DNA of 64,000 nucleotides from Endotrypanum monterogeii (Eukaryota > Euglenozoa > Kinetoplastea > Trypanosomatida > Trypanosomatidae), in NCBI GenBank assembly GCA_000333855.2, contig CM007327.1, forward strand, positions 419,509 to 483,508, given 5' to 3'. The translations under genes and the position numbers were made by a program. A model generated the notes under the pieces. The model was given only the letters and a program-made list of their open reading frames with translations. It was not told the DNA's origin and made no database searches. Below, piece by piece: positions 50,229 through 60,060 of this stretch (positions are counted from its first letter, which is position 1; each line of letters opens with the position of its first letter).

Positions 50229-53200
50229 ATGCCCTCCTTCCTCTCATCGTCTTCCTCGGACAGTGACAGCGAGGATCGTGTGGGTGTGTCGTGGAGCGAT
50301 GCTAGTGATGCTGTGAACTCACAGGCTGGAGAGGCCAACTCCAATGATCGGTCGCCCACGCACCAGAGAGAGGAAGGTCTGACCGCAGGTGGTGGCAGCG
50401 TTGTCGACTACGTCAGGAGCAGCGAGCAGCTAGAGCCCAAGGAGCGTATTCACCGCTACATTGATCGATGTATACCGCCGGCACTCATGATCCATCAGCG
50501 CACCACTGATGGATCTATTCTGGTGCAGTTGTGTGCGGAACTGGAGGAACTCGGCAGCCCCAACTCGTGGACGCGTCATGTACCCGCTACAGTGTTCGAC
50601 GAGTACGCGGTGGGCAGCGAGGACCATGTGCGGGGTATCGAATCAACGCACCCCGATGCCGCCACCTTCCAATCAGGGCCACGAGTCGACCTCTTGGAGG
50701 CTGCTTATTACTCATGCGAAACCGTTGCCCACCCCGCACACCCATCTGTGACGGAGCTGAGCCGCACTGCAGAGTCTGGTAGTGCTTCCACCGTGCCCTG
50801 GTCAGCGTTAACGCGTCATCTCTCGTATGTGACGGCGCGGCTGCATCGAATGTTGTCACCCTCACACAGGCGCGTAGGCGCATACGTGCTTCCGCTGCGC
50901 TTTCAGGCCTCGGTGGTGCCGCTTCTGTACGCCTGGCTGACACACTGGCCACTGATCGAGGCCGACGTAAAATGTTGGCGAGGTGTTGCACGCTGCTTCA
51001 TCGTGTCTTGTCGCGCTTCGATCCTCGATAAGGGATTTCCCGGCGCAAAGAGCGAATATTTATCTGGGTCTACCTTCACGCTTCCCTGGCAGCCATTGGC
51101 GGCATTGTGCCTTAGCGTGCGGGATACACAGAACGCTAAGTTGCCTTCGTGGCGCTCCGCGCTCGCCGCCGTTGTCGCCTTGCTGCCATCGATTTGTCGT
51201 CGTGCATCACCTTATTTTGGTGTTGACGCGGTGGACGGTCTTTGGGGCCTCGTGGCTAGCCACTTGGCACCAACCGAGGAGGGCGCTGCTGCTCTGTCCC
51301 TGTTTGTGCGACTCGTGCCTTACCAACACCTCTGCGTGCCGGGTGCCGCCGGGGTGGCGACGTTGGGGTTTTCCAAGGAGATTGCCCCCCTAGGAAAAGA
51401 AAGGGACGACAACTCTCAGGGGCGGCAGGGCGGTGGTGGCCCCTCTGCAGGATGGCTGTCTGCGCAGCCGCAGCTGACAGAACGTGCGCAGCAGCTGCTA
51501 CACTTCCTGCTGGTGGAAACATTTACCTGGGCCCCCCCTGGACGACCCTCACCAGCGGTGGGGGTGCATAGCGTCAGAAGGAGGCAGTCAAAAAAATCGA
51601 AGGGGTCGCAGCCATCGCAGAAGAGGGCGGGGGAAGAGGAGTCTTCTTTTTTCTACCTCACATGGGAGAGGGCTGTGGTAACTTTTGCCGCATCCTTGGC
51701 ACGCGCCCATCCTGGACTGGCTGGTATAGATGCTTTCGCAGAGCCTCTTTTCACCGCTTGGCTACAGGCCTTGCAGCTGCCGGTGGAAAGCGGCGCCGGA
51801 ATACCAGGTGCGTCGGCTGTGGCTGCGTCCGCCGCCACTGTGCCACGTCTGGCGCGGAGCCGTGTGCCAACAGCTGGTTCGTCTGCCCACAAGTGGACAT
51901 CGGTGCCGTACGTGCGACTGCTGAATGCATTCCCGGACGTAGTGGACTCACCGCTCTGGCGGCAGTTGGAGCGGTGGGTTCACGCCACCAGCGTGCTCGT
52001 GCGCCCGGGAATGCCATGCACCAGCGGCAGTCCGGCCGATCGTGTATGTGATTGCTACCAATCACTCGCAAGCGAGGCCGCTCGTCTTTGTGCACAAAAG
52101 AAGAAAGCGACGCAAAAATTGCAGACGTCACGCAACATCGGTTTTCTCGCGGAGTCGGGTCGGCAGACCAGCCAAGTGTCGGACGATGCCGTGAAGCAAT
52201 CTCCTGCCTCTCCGGTGGTGCACCATTGGGGTCACGCGGCAGTGGAGAGGCTAGTGGGTTTGCTACTTCCGCATGCCGTAGCGTCGTTCCAGGCGCGTGC
52301 ACGGCAGGCGCAGGGGCTGCTGTGTGCTCTGTTGCGGCTCTCGCCCTCCACCGTGCTGCCGGAGTTTCTTAAGTGCGTTGAAACAGGTCTCCGTAGCCCC
52401 ACAGAGGTTGCGGCGCAGCGTGCGGCCTCAACGCGTCTTCTCACCTGCGCTGTGCCCACCGTCTTGGCTGACACGGTGGGCGTATCGTTGTCGTCATCCA
52501 GCACGGACGGCCGTGCTGCCTTGCTAGCTTTCCTACGGGAAACGTTGCCGTCGCTGCTCACCTTCATCGATCCGAGTAGCCTGGTGAGTGCGCAGCCTGT
52601 TCTTTCGCTGATCGCCGTGGCAACGACCCACGCTGCAGTCGAGGAAGTCCTGGGCAGCCTCGACCACGTCACAGCCTTTGCTGCGGACTATGTGTCCCGT
52701 GTGATCTCACTCTTCGCTGCACATGCGGACCCCAAGGATGGGCGTTTCCGAGGCGCCGAGGTGTCCGTCCGTGCGTGTCTGCGGGAGATGCCGCCTGAAG
52801 TTCTGAGAGTGGTGACGCGGGAGGTCTTACGGGAGGCGCAAATCCGTGATCACGGTGCTCGCATGGTCGCTTTGGTGCGCATGGTTTCTTCTTTTGCCCC
52901 AGCTGACGCATGGTCCTGTGCAGAAAAGCACTGGCTCTGCATCTTCCATGACTTGGCCTCAGACGATGCTGAGGTACAGTGGGCATCACCGTTGCTGGCT
53001 GCGTGCGTCTCAGAGCTCGGCGATCGTTCCCTCGTACGTGTTCACGCCGCATCCATCTGGCGCGGTGTTCAAATGCAGCTGCGCTTCCTGACCAGTGGGC
53101 AGCGACGTAGTGCGGCTTCGGAGGTGATGGAAGCTCTAATGAGGTCGCTAGTACGACCGCGGGCAAGTGCCACGTCTTATTTTCGTTTCTCCAGCAACAG

Positions 53201-56200
53201 CAGCAACGAACGGTCGTTATCACCGCAGATGCCGGGGTACGAGACGGACCCGTGTGGCCGTAGTGGAACAGGCGCTTCTCCTCAACCGTTTTCGCCCCCA
53301 AAGATCGGAACGGCAACGGAGGCGCGCGCGTATGTGGAGTGGCCTAGCGCTGTCGATGTGCAGGTGGCAGCCGATCTCTTCAACAAATCACTCAAGGACG
53401 CCGTCAGCGTGATGCAGGGGATCGCTGCTGGGGAGAACCTCAACACCGCTGCTGTGGGGTGGGCCGTGTCGGCTTCAGGCACTCATGAAATCTCGCTTCA
53501 CACACAACTCTTTACTCGTGATTCTGCCACCAGCACCACACCCCCCGGCGGCACTGCTGCTCTGTGTTGTGAGAGCGCCATCGCCATCACGCCACACAGC
53601 GTTCTGGAGGGGACGCTGCAGTGGATGCAACGTCTCCTCATTGCCTGCGACTGGATGTTCATGGAGCGGAGACCATACGCTGGGACAGCGGATCCACAGC
53701 AGACGCAAGGTGTGCCATGGTGGGACGTGAATCCACGCTGCGCATGGACTCCCAGCGGTGCACCGTTTTATCGAGCTTCGTGCCGGCCAGCGTACACACG
53801 GTGTCAGCTGTTCGAGATTCTTTACAGGTGTGTATGCCTTCCCATGCTGCGTGAGCATGTCGTTGTCCCCTTGCGTCAGTGCGGCGTGGATCTCAGGGAG
53901 TGGTTTCCCGCCGCTACTAGCGATGAGACTTTCACACTGGCGGATGACAGTCAGGCGGTAGCGCTCACGATGCTACCACTGCTCCAGTGGCTTTCTTCGT
54001 CTGTTGTGCGGATGTCGCAGCAGGAATGGTGTCCAGCTTTGTCGTTCTCGCACTACCTTCGTCAGAGCATCTGGAGGCAGTGTCCATGGACGCGTCGGAG
54101 GCGACCGCTGGAATGCTGGGTTGCTCGTTCGATGCAGTTGCAGGTCGAGGCGGTGAGTCACGGGAATTTACCCGTGACGCAGAAAACCTTCTCAAGCATT
54201 GTATCGGTCCTTCAGGGTCTGTGCTTGTCTCCCCGGCGTTCGGTGAGACTCGGCGCTGTGTACCTTCTGGTGCACTCAAACCTCTTCGGCTCGCTTGACT
54301 GTCACTCACGAGTGAACATCGCACGACGAGTTCGCGCCGTGGCAACAGACATTGTCTGCCAATGGCAGTCAGGTCGGCCGTGTTGTGTGTCAGAGGCCGC
54401 CTCGGCGACGGTCACGCAGAAACTAGAGGGATCGCCCGTCTTGTCATCCACCACCACAGCATCTAGGGGGCGTGTATTTGACGGAAGCAGTGAGTCCAAC
54501 CGCTCACTGACGTCCATGACTCAGGGGACCATCGGTGGTGTACCCTCCGCGGCGCAGCGCATTCACACACTTCAGGGAGCAATGGAGGGGGTGCAGACAC
54601 TCGTTGCATCATTCGCGATGGGCCCTGGGCTCTCTGATGCACCGTCTGCGTGCGTGGAGTTGCTGCGTTTCCTCGTCTGCTTACCGGAAGAGCTCCGCAC
54701 TGCAAGGAACGGTGTGCTTCTACCCCAGCTCACGGAAGGCGTGCGGAATGCGAAGTCGGTTCTCGTCCGTGGTGCTATCCGCTCTCCTGCGTTCACAGAA
54801 GATTTGGTCCCGCTGGCTTACCAGGTTGCTGCCACGTACCCAGCGCGCGCTGTGCTCTTGCTGTCGTATGCCCATCTCGTCTATTGGCCGTCTCCGCGTC
54901 GCTGGGTTGCTCTGCGCGCCGTGCAGTGCCTCACTCGGATGTCTCTCGCCTCCTACGTTGCTCTACGATGTGTGGCAGCGGAACTGTTGCACGCCGTGTC
55001 AGTCCCAGTTACCGTACGCGAGCCCACATGGACGGTGTGCACCATGGCAGCGAGTGTGCAGGTGATGTCGGCTTCGCTCTTGCTCTCGCCCGAGGCCTCC
55101 AGGAATGTGCTCAGTGAGGCGGAGCAGCTGGCTTACCAGGCTGCTGTGGCATCGATGCAGGAGTGCGTGCAGCGGCTGACCGAGGCATGTCCTTTGTTGC
55201 CTTACTATACTGGCACAAGGGGCCTTGTATTTCCGTTGAGGTATATTACAGTGCCCAGGTGCGCGGCAGCCGCGCTGGGACTGCAGCCAGTACAGCCATC
55301 TGGTGACACCTTGTCTTCTAACTGCGGCGCGACCATTGGCCACTCCTTCATGAATGCCATCACGTATATGCAACCTTCCAACGCTCCTGCATACCGCCGT
55401 CAGTGGTTCACAATGCTTGTCGGTGATACTGGCGGCAGCGTCGCAGCCAGCGACGTCCTGGGGGAGGAAAATCCTCGCTCCGTGGACACGGCGACAGAGC
55501 AACTGAGCCCATGCTCGTGGGTGCTGCAGCTTCTGTCACTGCCTGTTGAGTTCACACAGGTGCATGGCGATGCCCAGGTGGCGTCACCGAGCACAGTTGT
55601 AGAACTCCTTGTCTCCCTCTCACAGGACCCAGTGCAACGGAGCGCATCGTCGGCGCTGCCGTCTGCTGCCTCGCTCCTGCTCAGATGGGCCGATGATGCC
55701 CTAACGTCGTGGAAACACGGCCGCTCTCCAGATTCCGAGTTCGGTAGAGGGGGTGGAGAACATGTGTCTCATCTGGATATCAGCGGTTCTGGTGACTTGA
55801 CCCCACCTCCTTCCGAGCGTTCCGCGGTGGTTGCCCCAACTGCCCACATCCTTGCTAATGAGGGTATCCAAGGAGTGCGAGCTGAGGAGTATGGTGACAA
55901 GGATGCCTCTAAAAATATGCAGGAAGACATCATGTATCAGCTTTTTCGCTCTCTGGCCATCGTGTCTTCGGCTGTGCTGCGATTGACTGCCCCACTGCAT
56001 CCCGCTGCGACGCCGACCTTAGCTCAAACCAGCTTTCCAGATGTGGAGCTGCGTGCGAGGGCAGTGCGTTTTTTTTCGGACGTTGTTGTGGGTGTCTGCA
56101 GCTACGCTGCTGTGCCGCACCGTGTGGCAGAGCGGGTTCTCTTCCTAGCGGTCTCGACGTTGAAGGAGTCCCTGACGTCCGATGAGCTGGGGGATCTGGT

Positions 56201-57587
56201 GTGCGCCTTGGCGGGTCAGTTGCACAGTGCAGCCCCCGCACAATCAGGACACGCCTCCGCTGGCGACGTCAGTGGCGACGGTGGTGACACGTGGTCACAG
56301 AGACAGGAGCGTCTGTTGTTTTTCATTGACACGCTGCTCGGCGGTGTGTCGCCGGCGATTCTTTCCCTCACTCTCCCACGCCTGGTCGCTCTCGTCGACG
56401 CGCACACACAGTTTCTAAGTCTCTCGTCGGCGGGAGAGGTGCGGCAGATGTCGGCGGCTGTCGTCACGCGACTGGCAAATTTTTCTATGTTGCAGAGCCG
56501 TCTGCGAACAGAGTTCAGTTGTTGCAAGGCTTCTGCCGATGCGCTGGTTGCCTCGCTCGTGCGGCGTGCCAACACTGCCGTGTTGCAGGGGGGTCTTTCG
56601 TTTGCAGGTGACGGCGACGAAAACGGAAAAGGGCTAGCAAAGGCCAACTCCACTGCTTGTAACGACGTTTCGGGTGATGTTGCTGAGGCAGAGTCTCCGA
56701 CTCCTTGTCCACGATCCACTTCCGAGGATGTGGCACTGCTCACCTTCACGGCGCTGTGCATCCAGAGATGTGACGTGGCGATATTCGAGTCACACGCATT
56801 CGAGATGCTTCGGCTTCTCTGCTGCTGCCTCGACATGAGTTTTACCGAGGTGCATCGACTCGGCATGGTGGTTGAGGCAGCTCTGAGTTCTCTGATGGCT
56901 CTTCGAATGCCCAAGTCGCTGGTTCACCAGATTATCGAGCAACTATGCAGTGTATGCCTCGGCACGGTGCCCTATGGCACGTCCCGACGGGCGAAGGCGG
57001 CGTGTACACGTGCGCTGCGTCGACTCATTTTCCCCAACCTGCACCGCATCGGAAAGTTTGCTGTTATGGAACAACTTTCTGCAGCGAGCCTCGCTGCTTT
57101 GATGCAGTGCGACTCTGGTATCCGCGCTGACGGTAGTTACCTGATGGTCGTACTTACCAAGGTCGCGGCCGAGGCGCAGACACGTGTCCTCGTGCAGCGT
57201 CTCGTCGAGGAGCTGCGTCATTTCCACCATCAACCAACATCTGCAACTACTCCGGCGGCGGCGCACCAAGAGGGGGGTGCATCCTCCACCAGTAATACTG
57301 ATGCCGGGTTTACGAACCGCCGTGTGGCCCTCGTGCAAGCGCTCGGCGCGGTGGTGCTGGCCGACCCAGGGGCTCCATCCTCTTATGTACCCAAGGTGAT
57401 GGTGCGGCTTGCGACCTGTGCGCGGGAGGGGGGTAACACAGAGTGCGGTCGTGTAGCCAAGCGGATCTTCGAGGAATGGTGGCATACGCACCGCGAGGGG
57501 TGGGAGCACGTGTACAGGTTATATTTTACGTTATCACAGGTGGACGCGATGTCCGATCTCCTCCTCGCTCCACGATACTATGTATAG
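50229..57587 (+). CDS. PSME4: PA200/Blm10-type proteasome activator
   Basis: A 2452-residue protein. The start is the first ATG of the frame; a TTG 12 codons upstream is rejected. The N-terminus is a short Ser/Asp/Glu-rich segment, and nearly all the rest is helical, Leu/Ala-rich sequence of HEAT-repeat type. The clearest evidence is the C-terminus: THREGWEHVYRLYFTLSQVD, then DLLLAPRYYV at the end. Human PA200 and yeast Blm10 share the TH-x(3)-W pattern, a DLL motif and a final YYA. The last three residues, YYV, form an HbYX motif that docks into pockets of the 20S alpha ring and opens its gate. PA200/Blm10 caps the 20S core in nucleus and cytoplasm and promotes ATP-independent peptide or acetylated-histone degradation. 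It is longer than human PA200 (1843 residues) and yeast Blm10 (2143); extra Ser/Gly-rich loops occur near residues 395-470 and 1850-1900. Confidence 0.9.
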   Translation: MPSFLSSSSSDSDSEDRVGVSWSDASDAVNSQAGEANSNDRSPTHQREEGLTAGGGSVVDYVRSSEQLEPKERIHRYIDRCIPPALMIHQRTTDGSILVQLCAELEELGSPNSWTRHVPATVFDEYAVGSEDHVRGIESTHPDAATFQSGPRVDLLEAAYYSCETVAHPAHPSVTELSRTAESGSASTVPWSALTRHLSYVTARLHRMLSPSHRRVGAYVLPLRFQASVVPLLYAWLTHWPLIEADVKCWRGVARCFIVSCRASILDKGFPGAKSEYLSGSTFTLPWQPLAALCLSVRDTQNAKLPSWRSALAAVVALLPSICRRASPYFGVDAVDGLWGLVASHLAPTEEGAAALSLFVRLVPYQHLCVPGAAGVATLGFSKEIAPLGKERDDNSQGRQGGGGPSAGWLSAQPQLTERAQQLLHFLLVETFTWAPPGRPSPAVGVHSVRRRQSKKSKGSQPSQKRAGEEESSFFYLTWERAVVTFAASLARAHPGLAGIDAFAEPLFTAWLQALQLPVESGAGIPGASAVAASAATVPRLARSRVPTAGSSAHKWTSVPYVRLLNAFPDVVDSPLWRQLERWVHATSVLVRPGMPCTSGSPADRVCDCYQSLASEAARLCAQKKKATQKLQTSRNIGFLAESGRQTSQVSDDAVKQSPASPVVHHWGHAAVERLVGLLLPHAVASFQARARQAQGLLCALLRLSPSTVLPEFLKCVETGLRSPTEVAAQRAASTRLLTCAVPTVLADTVGVSLSSSSTDGRAALLAFLRETLPSLLTFIDPSSLVSAQPVLSLIAVATTHAAVEEVLGSLDHVTAFAADYVSRVISLFAAHADPKDGRFRGAEVSVRACLREMPPEVLRVVTREVLREAQIRDHGARMVALVRMVSSFAPADAWSCAEKHWLCIFHDLASDDAEVQWASPLLAACVSELGDRSLVRVHAASIWRGVQMQLRFLTSGQRRSAASEVMEALMRSLVRPRASATSYFRFSSNSSNERSLSPQMPGYETDPCGRSGTGASPQPFSPPKIGTATEARAYVEWPSAVDVQVAADLFNKSLKDAVSVMQGIAAGENLNTAAVGWAVSASGTHEISLHTQLFTRDSATSTTPPGGTAALCCESAIAITPHSVLEGTLQWMQRLLIACDWMFMERRPYAGTADPQQTQGVPWWDVNPRCAWTPSGAPFYRASCRPAYTRCQLFEILYRCVCLPMLREHVVVPLRQCGVDLREWFPAATSDETFTLADDSQAVALTMLPLLQWLSSSVVRMSQQEWCPALSFSHYLRQSIWRQCPWTRRRRPLECWVARSMQLQVEAVSHGNLPVTQKTFSSIVSVLQGLCLSPRRSVRLGAVYLLVHSNLFGSLDCHSRVNIARRVRAVATDIVCQWQSGRPCCVSEAASATVTQKLEGSPVLSSTTTASRGRVFDGSSESNRSLTSMTQGTIGGVPSAAQRIHTLQGAMEGVQTLVASFAMGPGLSDAPSACVELLRFLVCLPEELRTARNGVLLPQLTEGVRNAKSVLVRGAIRSPAFTEDLVPLAYQVAATYPARAVLLLSYAHLVYWPSPRRWVALRAVQCLTRMSLASYVALRCVAAELLHAVSVPVTVREPTWTVCTMAASVQVMSASLLLSPEASRNVLSEAEQLAYQAAVASMQECVQRLTEACPLLPYYTGTRGLVFPLRYITVPRCAAAALGLQPVQPSGDTLSSNCGATIGHSFMNAITYMQPSNAPAYRRQWFTMLVGDTGGSVAASDVLGEENPRSVDTATEQLSPCSWVLQLLSLPVEFTQVHGDAQVASPSTVVELLVSLSQDPVQRSASSALPSAASLLLRWADDALTSWKHGRSPDSEFGRGGGEHVSHLDISGSGDLTPPPSERSAVVAPTAHILANEGIQGVRAEEYGDKDASKNMQEDIMYQLFRSLAIVSSAVLRLTAPLHPAATPTLAQTSFPDVELRARAVRFFSDVVVGVCSYAAVPHRVAERVLFLAVSTLKESLTSDELGDLVCALAGQLHSAAPAQSGHASAGDVSGDGGDTWSQRQERLLFFIDTLLGGVSPAILSLTLPRLVALVDAHTQFLSLSSAGEVRQMSAAVVTRLANFSMLQSRLRTEFSCCKASADALVASLVRRANTAVLQGGLSFAGDGDENGKGLAKANSTACNDVSGDVAEAESPTPCPRSTSEDVALLTFTALCIQRCDVAIFESHAFEMLRLLCCCLDMSFTEVHRLGMVVEAALSSLMALRMPKSLVHQIIEQLCSVCLGTVPYGTSRRAKAACTRALRRLIFPNLHRIGKFAVMEQLSAASLAALMQCDSGIRADGSYLMVVLTKVAAEAQTRVLVQRLVEELRHFHHQPTSATTPAAAHQEGGASSTSNTDAGFTNRRVALVQALGAVVLADPGAPSSYVPKVMVRLATCAREGGNTECGRVAKRIFEEWWHTHREGWEHVYRLYFTLSQVDAMSDLLLAPRYYV

Positions 57588-57938
57588 TGGGAAGTGGACT
57601 GGCAGAAGAAAGAGAGGGATTTTGGGTGCGCGGGGGTGCCCGGGCAAATATGTGTGTGAGGTATCTCAGCAGCGGCGGTTATGGTAAAAAAACTTGTTTG
57701 CATAGTTTTTCTGCATTTTTTTTTTCCTGATGTTTTTTTTTTTCTGCTGCTGCTGCTGCTGCTCTGTTACTTTCTCCCGCCCTTCGTTTGGGGTCTCGCA
57801 TTTTTTGGCCCCTCGAATATTCGGTGTGTGCCTGCGCGTTTTCTTCGACGGGTGAGGCAGAGGCCCAGCACAGGTGTGTTCTCGTTGGGTTACACCACGG
57901 CCATTCAACGTGTACTGCTTTTTATTCGTTATAATGGT

Positions 57939-57959
57939 TATATATATATATATATATAT
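57939..57959. repeat. (TA)n microsatellite
   Basis: About 10 TA units in the 3' region of the PA200 homologue. Confidence 0.9.
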
Positions 57960-59423
57960 CTATACATAAACGCACACACAAACGCAAGACAGGGAGAAAG
58001 GGGACAGCGAGGTAGCTGTGCGCTGTGTTGAGCAATTTTGCGTCCATGAACGTCAATCTCCCCCTCGAGTTGGGACAGTGCCTACACATGTATCGACGAA
58101 CGTTAACAATCAGTTTTTTTTTCTTCTGCTGTTCTTTACTCAAAAGCCAGGGAGGTGAGATTGACGGAGAGCACTTGTTACTCAGCGATCGCATGAGACA
58201 TACCCGTCACGCGCATCAATATGCGCCGTCCTCCTCGTCCCCCTCTTAACAGGTCTCATCTTAGTTTGCATGTCATGATTCTGTCCTATGTGCATATACG
58301 TTGCTCTCAGCTTTCCCTCCCTCCTCCTCCTCCTCCTCTTGTTCCCTCTCCCCCAACAAAGGTATATAGTCCGTTGAACATCGTTGATTGGCATCGCAGT
58401 GTTAATCAGACCACTCATTGACGTGCCCTAGGTGTTGGAGTTCACCCAGATACTTTCGCATACAAGCTTGAAGGCTTCTGTGTGAGGCGTCAGGAGTATT
58501 CCCCCCGCCCCCCCCCCAAAAAAAAAAAAACTGAAGCTCGTTTCTACCCCTGCTGTTATTTTGATTCTTGATATCATTCTTCTTTCTTACCTTGGCAGGC
58601 ATTTGCGTGTTTTTTTTCTCGTGAACATCGTGTACCCTATAGTATACTTCTGCGCGCTCTCCTGACTCGATTTTTTTTTTTTTGGGGAGGGGTTTATGTG
58701 TGTATTTCTTTAGCGGTGGGTTGGTGCCGCTCTTGCACTCGTTTCTGTTGCTTCGGGAGCATCGTGGTTTCACGTTCCAGGACCGTTGCCCTTCTCGATC
58801 TGCGCTCCTCATTTCGCGTCTCTGATTTTTTCCTCCACCCCCCCCTCCTACTCGTACCCTCTCCTGCTGGATTTCATAACAGTCGCCGAGTTTGCCTCCA
58901 AGTTTGTTTCACCTTTTTGCGACTGTGTCTTGTCGACATTTTTGTCGCTCTCATTTTTCGTGTGCGTGTGTGTATTTCACGTTACACTTCAGCCTTCACT
59001 CCCTCCTGTTCCCTTCCCCCCCCCCCTCTGTCCCATCCCCTTTCTTTCCCTCTGTGTTCTCCCACAATTAACCTGGCTGTCATATCTTTAGAGCCTAGTC
59101 AACACCTCGTTGTTATACCGTGCTGCGGGTTCTCCCCTTTCTCCCCTCCGTCCCCTCCGTCCCCTTCCTGCTGTTCTCCGTTTTTTCCGCCCTGATTCAC
59201 TCTTCAATTGTCACCCAGGCACACTGACGCGCGCGCGTAGATATCTCCACCATCATTTCTAGCTTCATGTAAAAAAAAAAAAAAGATACATTTATATACG
59301 TGTATTTCGCAGGGGCTCACCTGTCTTTTTTTTTTTTCCCACTCCCTTTCCGTCTTCATACGTATACGCAGAAAAGTATATTCTTCCTCACCACACACCC
59401 CAATATCTCGGTTTCACTCTTCT

Positions 59424-59465
<42 letters not shown>

Positions 59466-59851
59466 ACTGTGTGTGTGTGCGTTTTTTTTTTTTTTTTTGT
59501 TGACAAGGATTTGTCCAAACGGCAGAATCAACGGTAGTCGCTTCTGATTTTACCGGGCTGACGACTGTTTTTTTTTTTTTTATCTCCGTTTTGTATCTCT
59601 TCGACTTTGCGCTCGAGTTTTTCCTCGGCTCTCCCTTCCTCCTTTCCTCTTTTTCTTTCTCCTCCACGCCTGCGCGACCGAATCGCACCTCGTGTTTCTT
59701 TGACGGTACTGGTGACCTGAAGATGCTTCTGAAGTGACGGCAAGCGACTGCCAAAGTAACACACGTTCTGTGCTGTGATCAGTACAGTCACCGAAGACGC
59801 TGCAAGGTGAACAGAATCGGGTGGGTGATTTTGTGCGGGAACACAATTGTG

Positions 59852-59874
59852 TATATATATATATATATATATAT
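59852..59874. repeat. (TA)n microsatellite
   Basis: About 11 TA units about 70 nt upstream of the predicted acceptor of gene 11. Confidence 0.9.
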
Positions 59875-59929
59875 TGTTGGCGCTTTCAATTGTAATTTTA
59901 TACGCGTTATTCCTCTCAAGTATCTCACT

Positions 59930-59944
59930 TTTTTTTTTTGTCAG
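59930..59944 (+). promoter_or_regulatory. Predicted spliced-leader acceptor for gene 11
   Basis: A T-run is followed by GTCAG with AG 59943-59944. It leaves a 5' UTR of about 116 nt before the ATG at 60061. Confidence 0.55.
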
Positions 59945-60060
59945 CTGTTGGGTGTGTACACACAGATACATACGGATAAATCTATAGGGTGGTGTGTGTG
60001 TGTGTGTGTGTCTGCATCACACGTTGAGACCACTGTGAGCAAAGGACGATTCAACGCATC

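Larger units (their letters stand above)
57588..60060. other. Intergenic region between genes 10 and 11
   Basis: No gene supported. Contains T-runs near 57717-57745, a GCT tract near 57746-57762, (TA)n at 57939-57959, long C/T-rich sequence at 58810-59170, TC then CA repeats at about 59428-59466, and (TA)n at 59852-59874. Confidence 0.6.
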
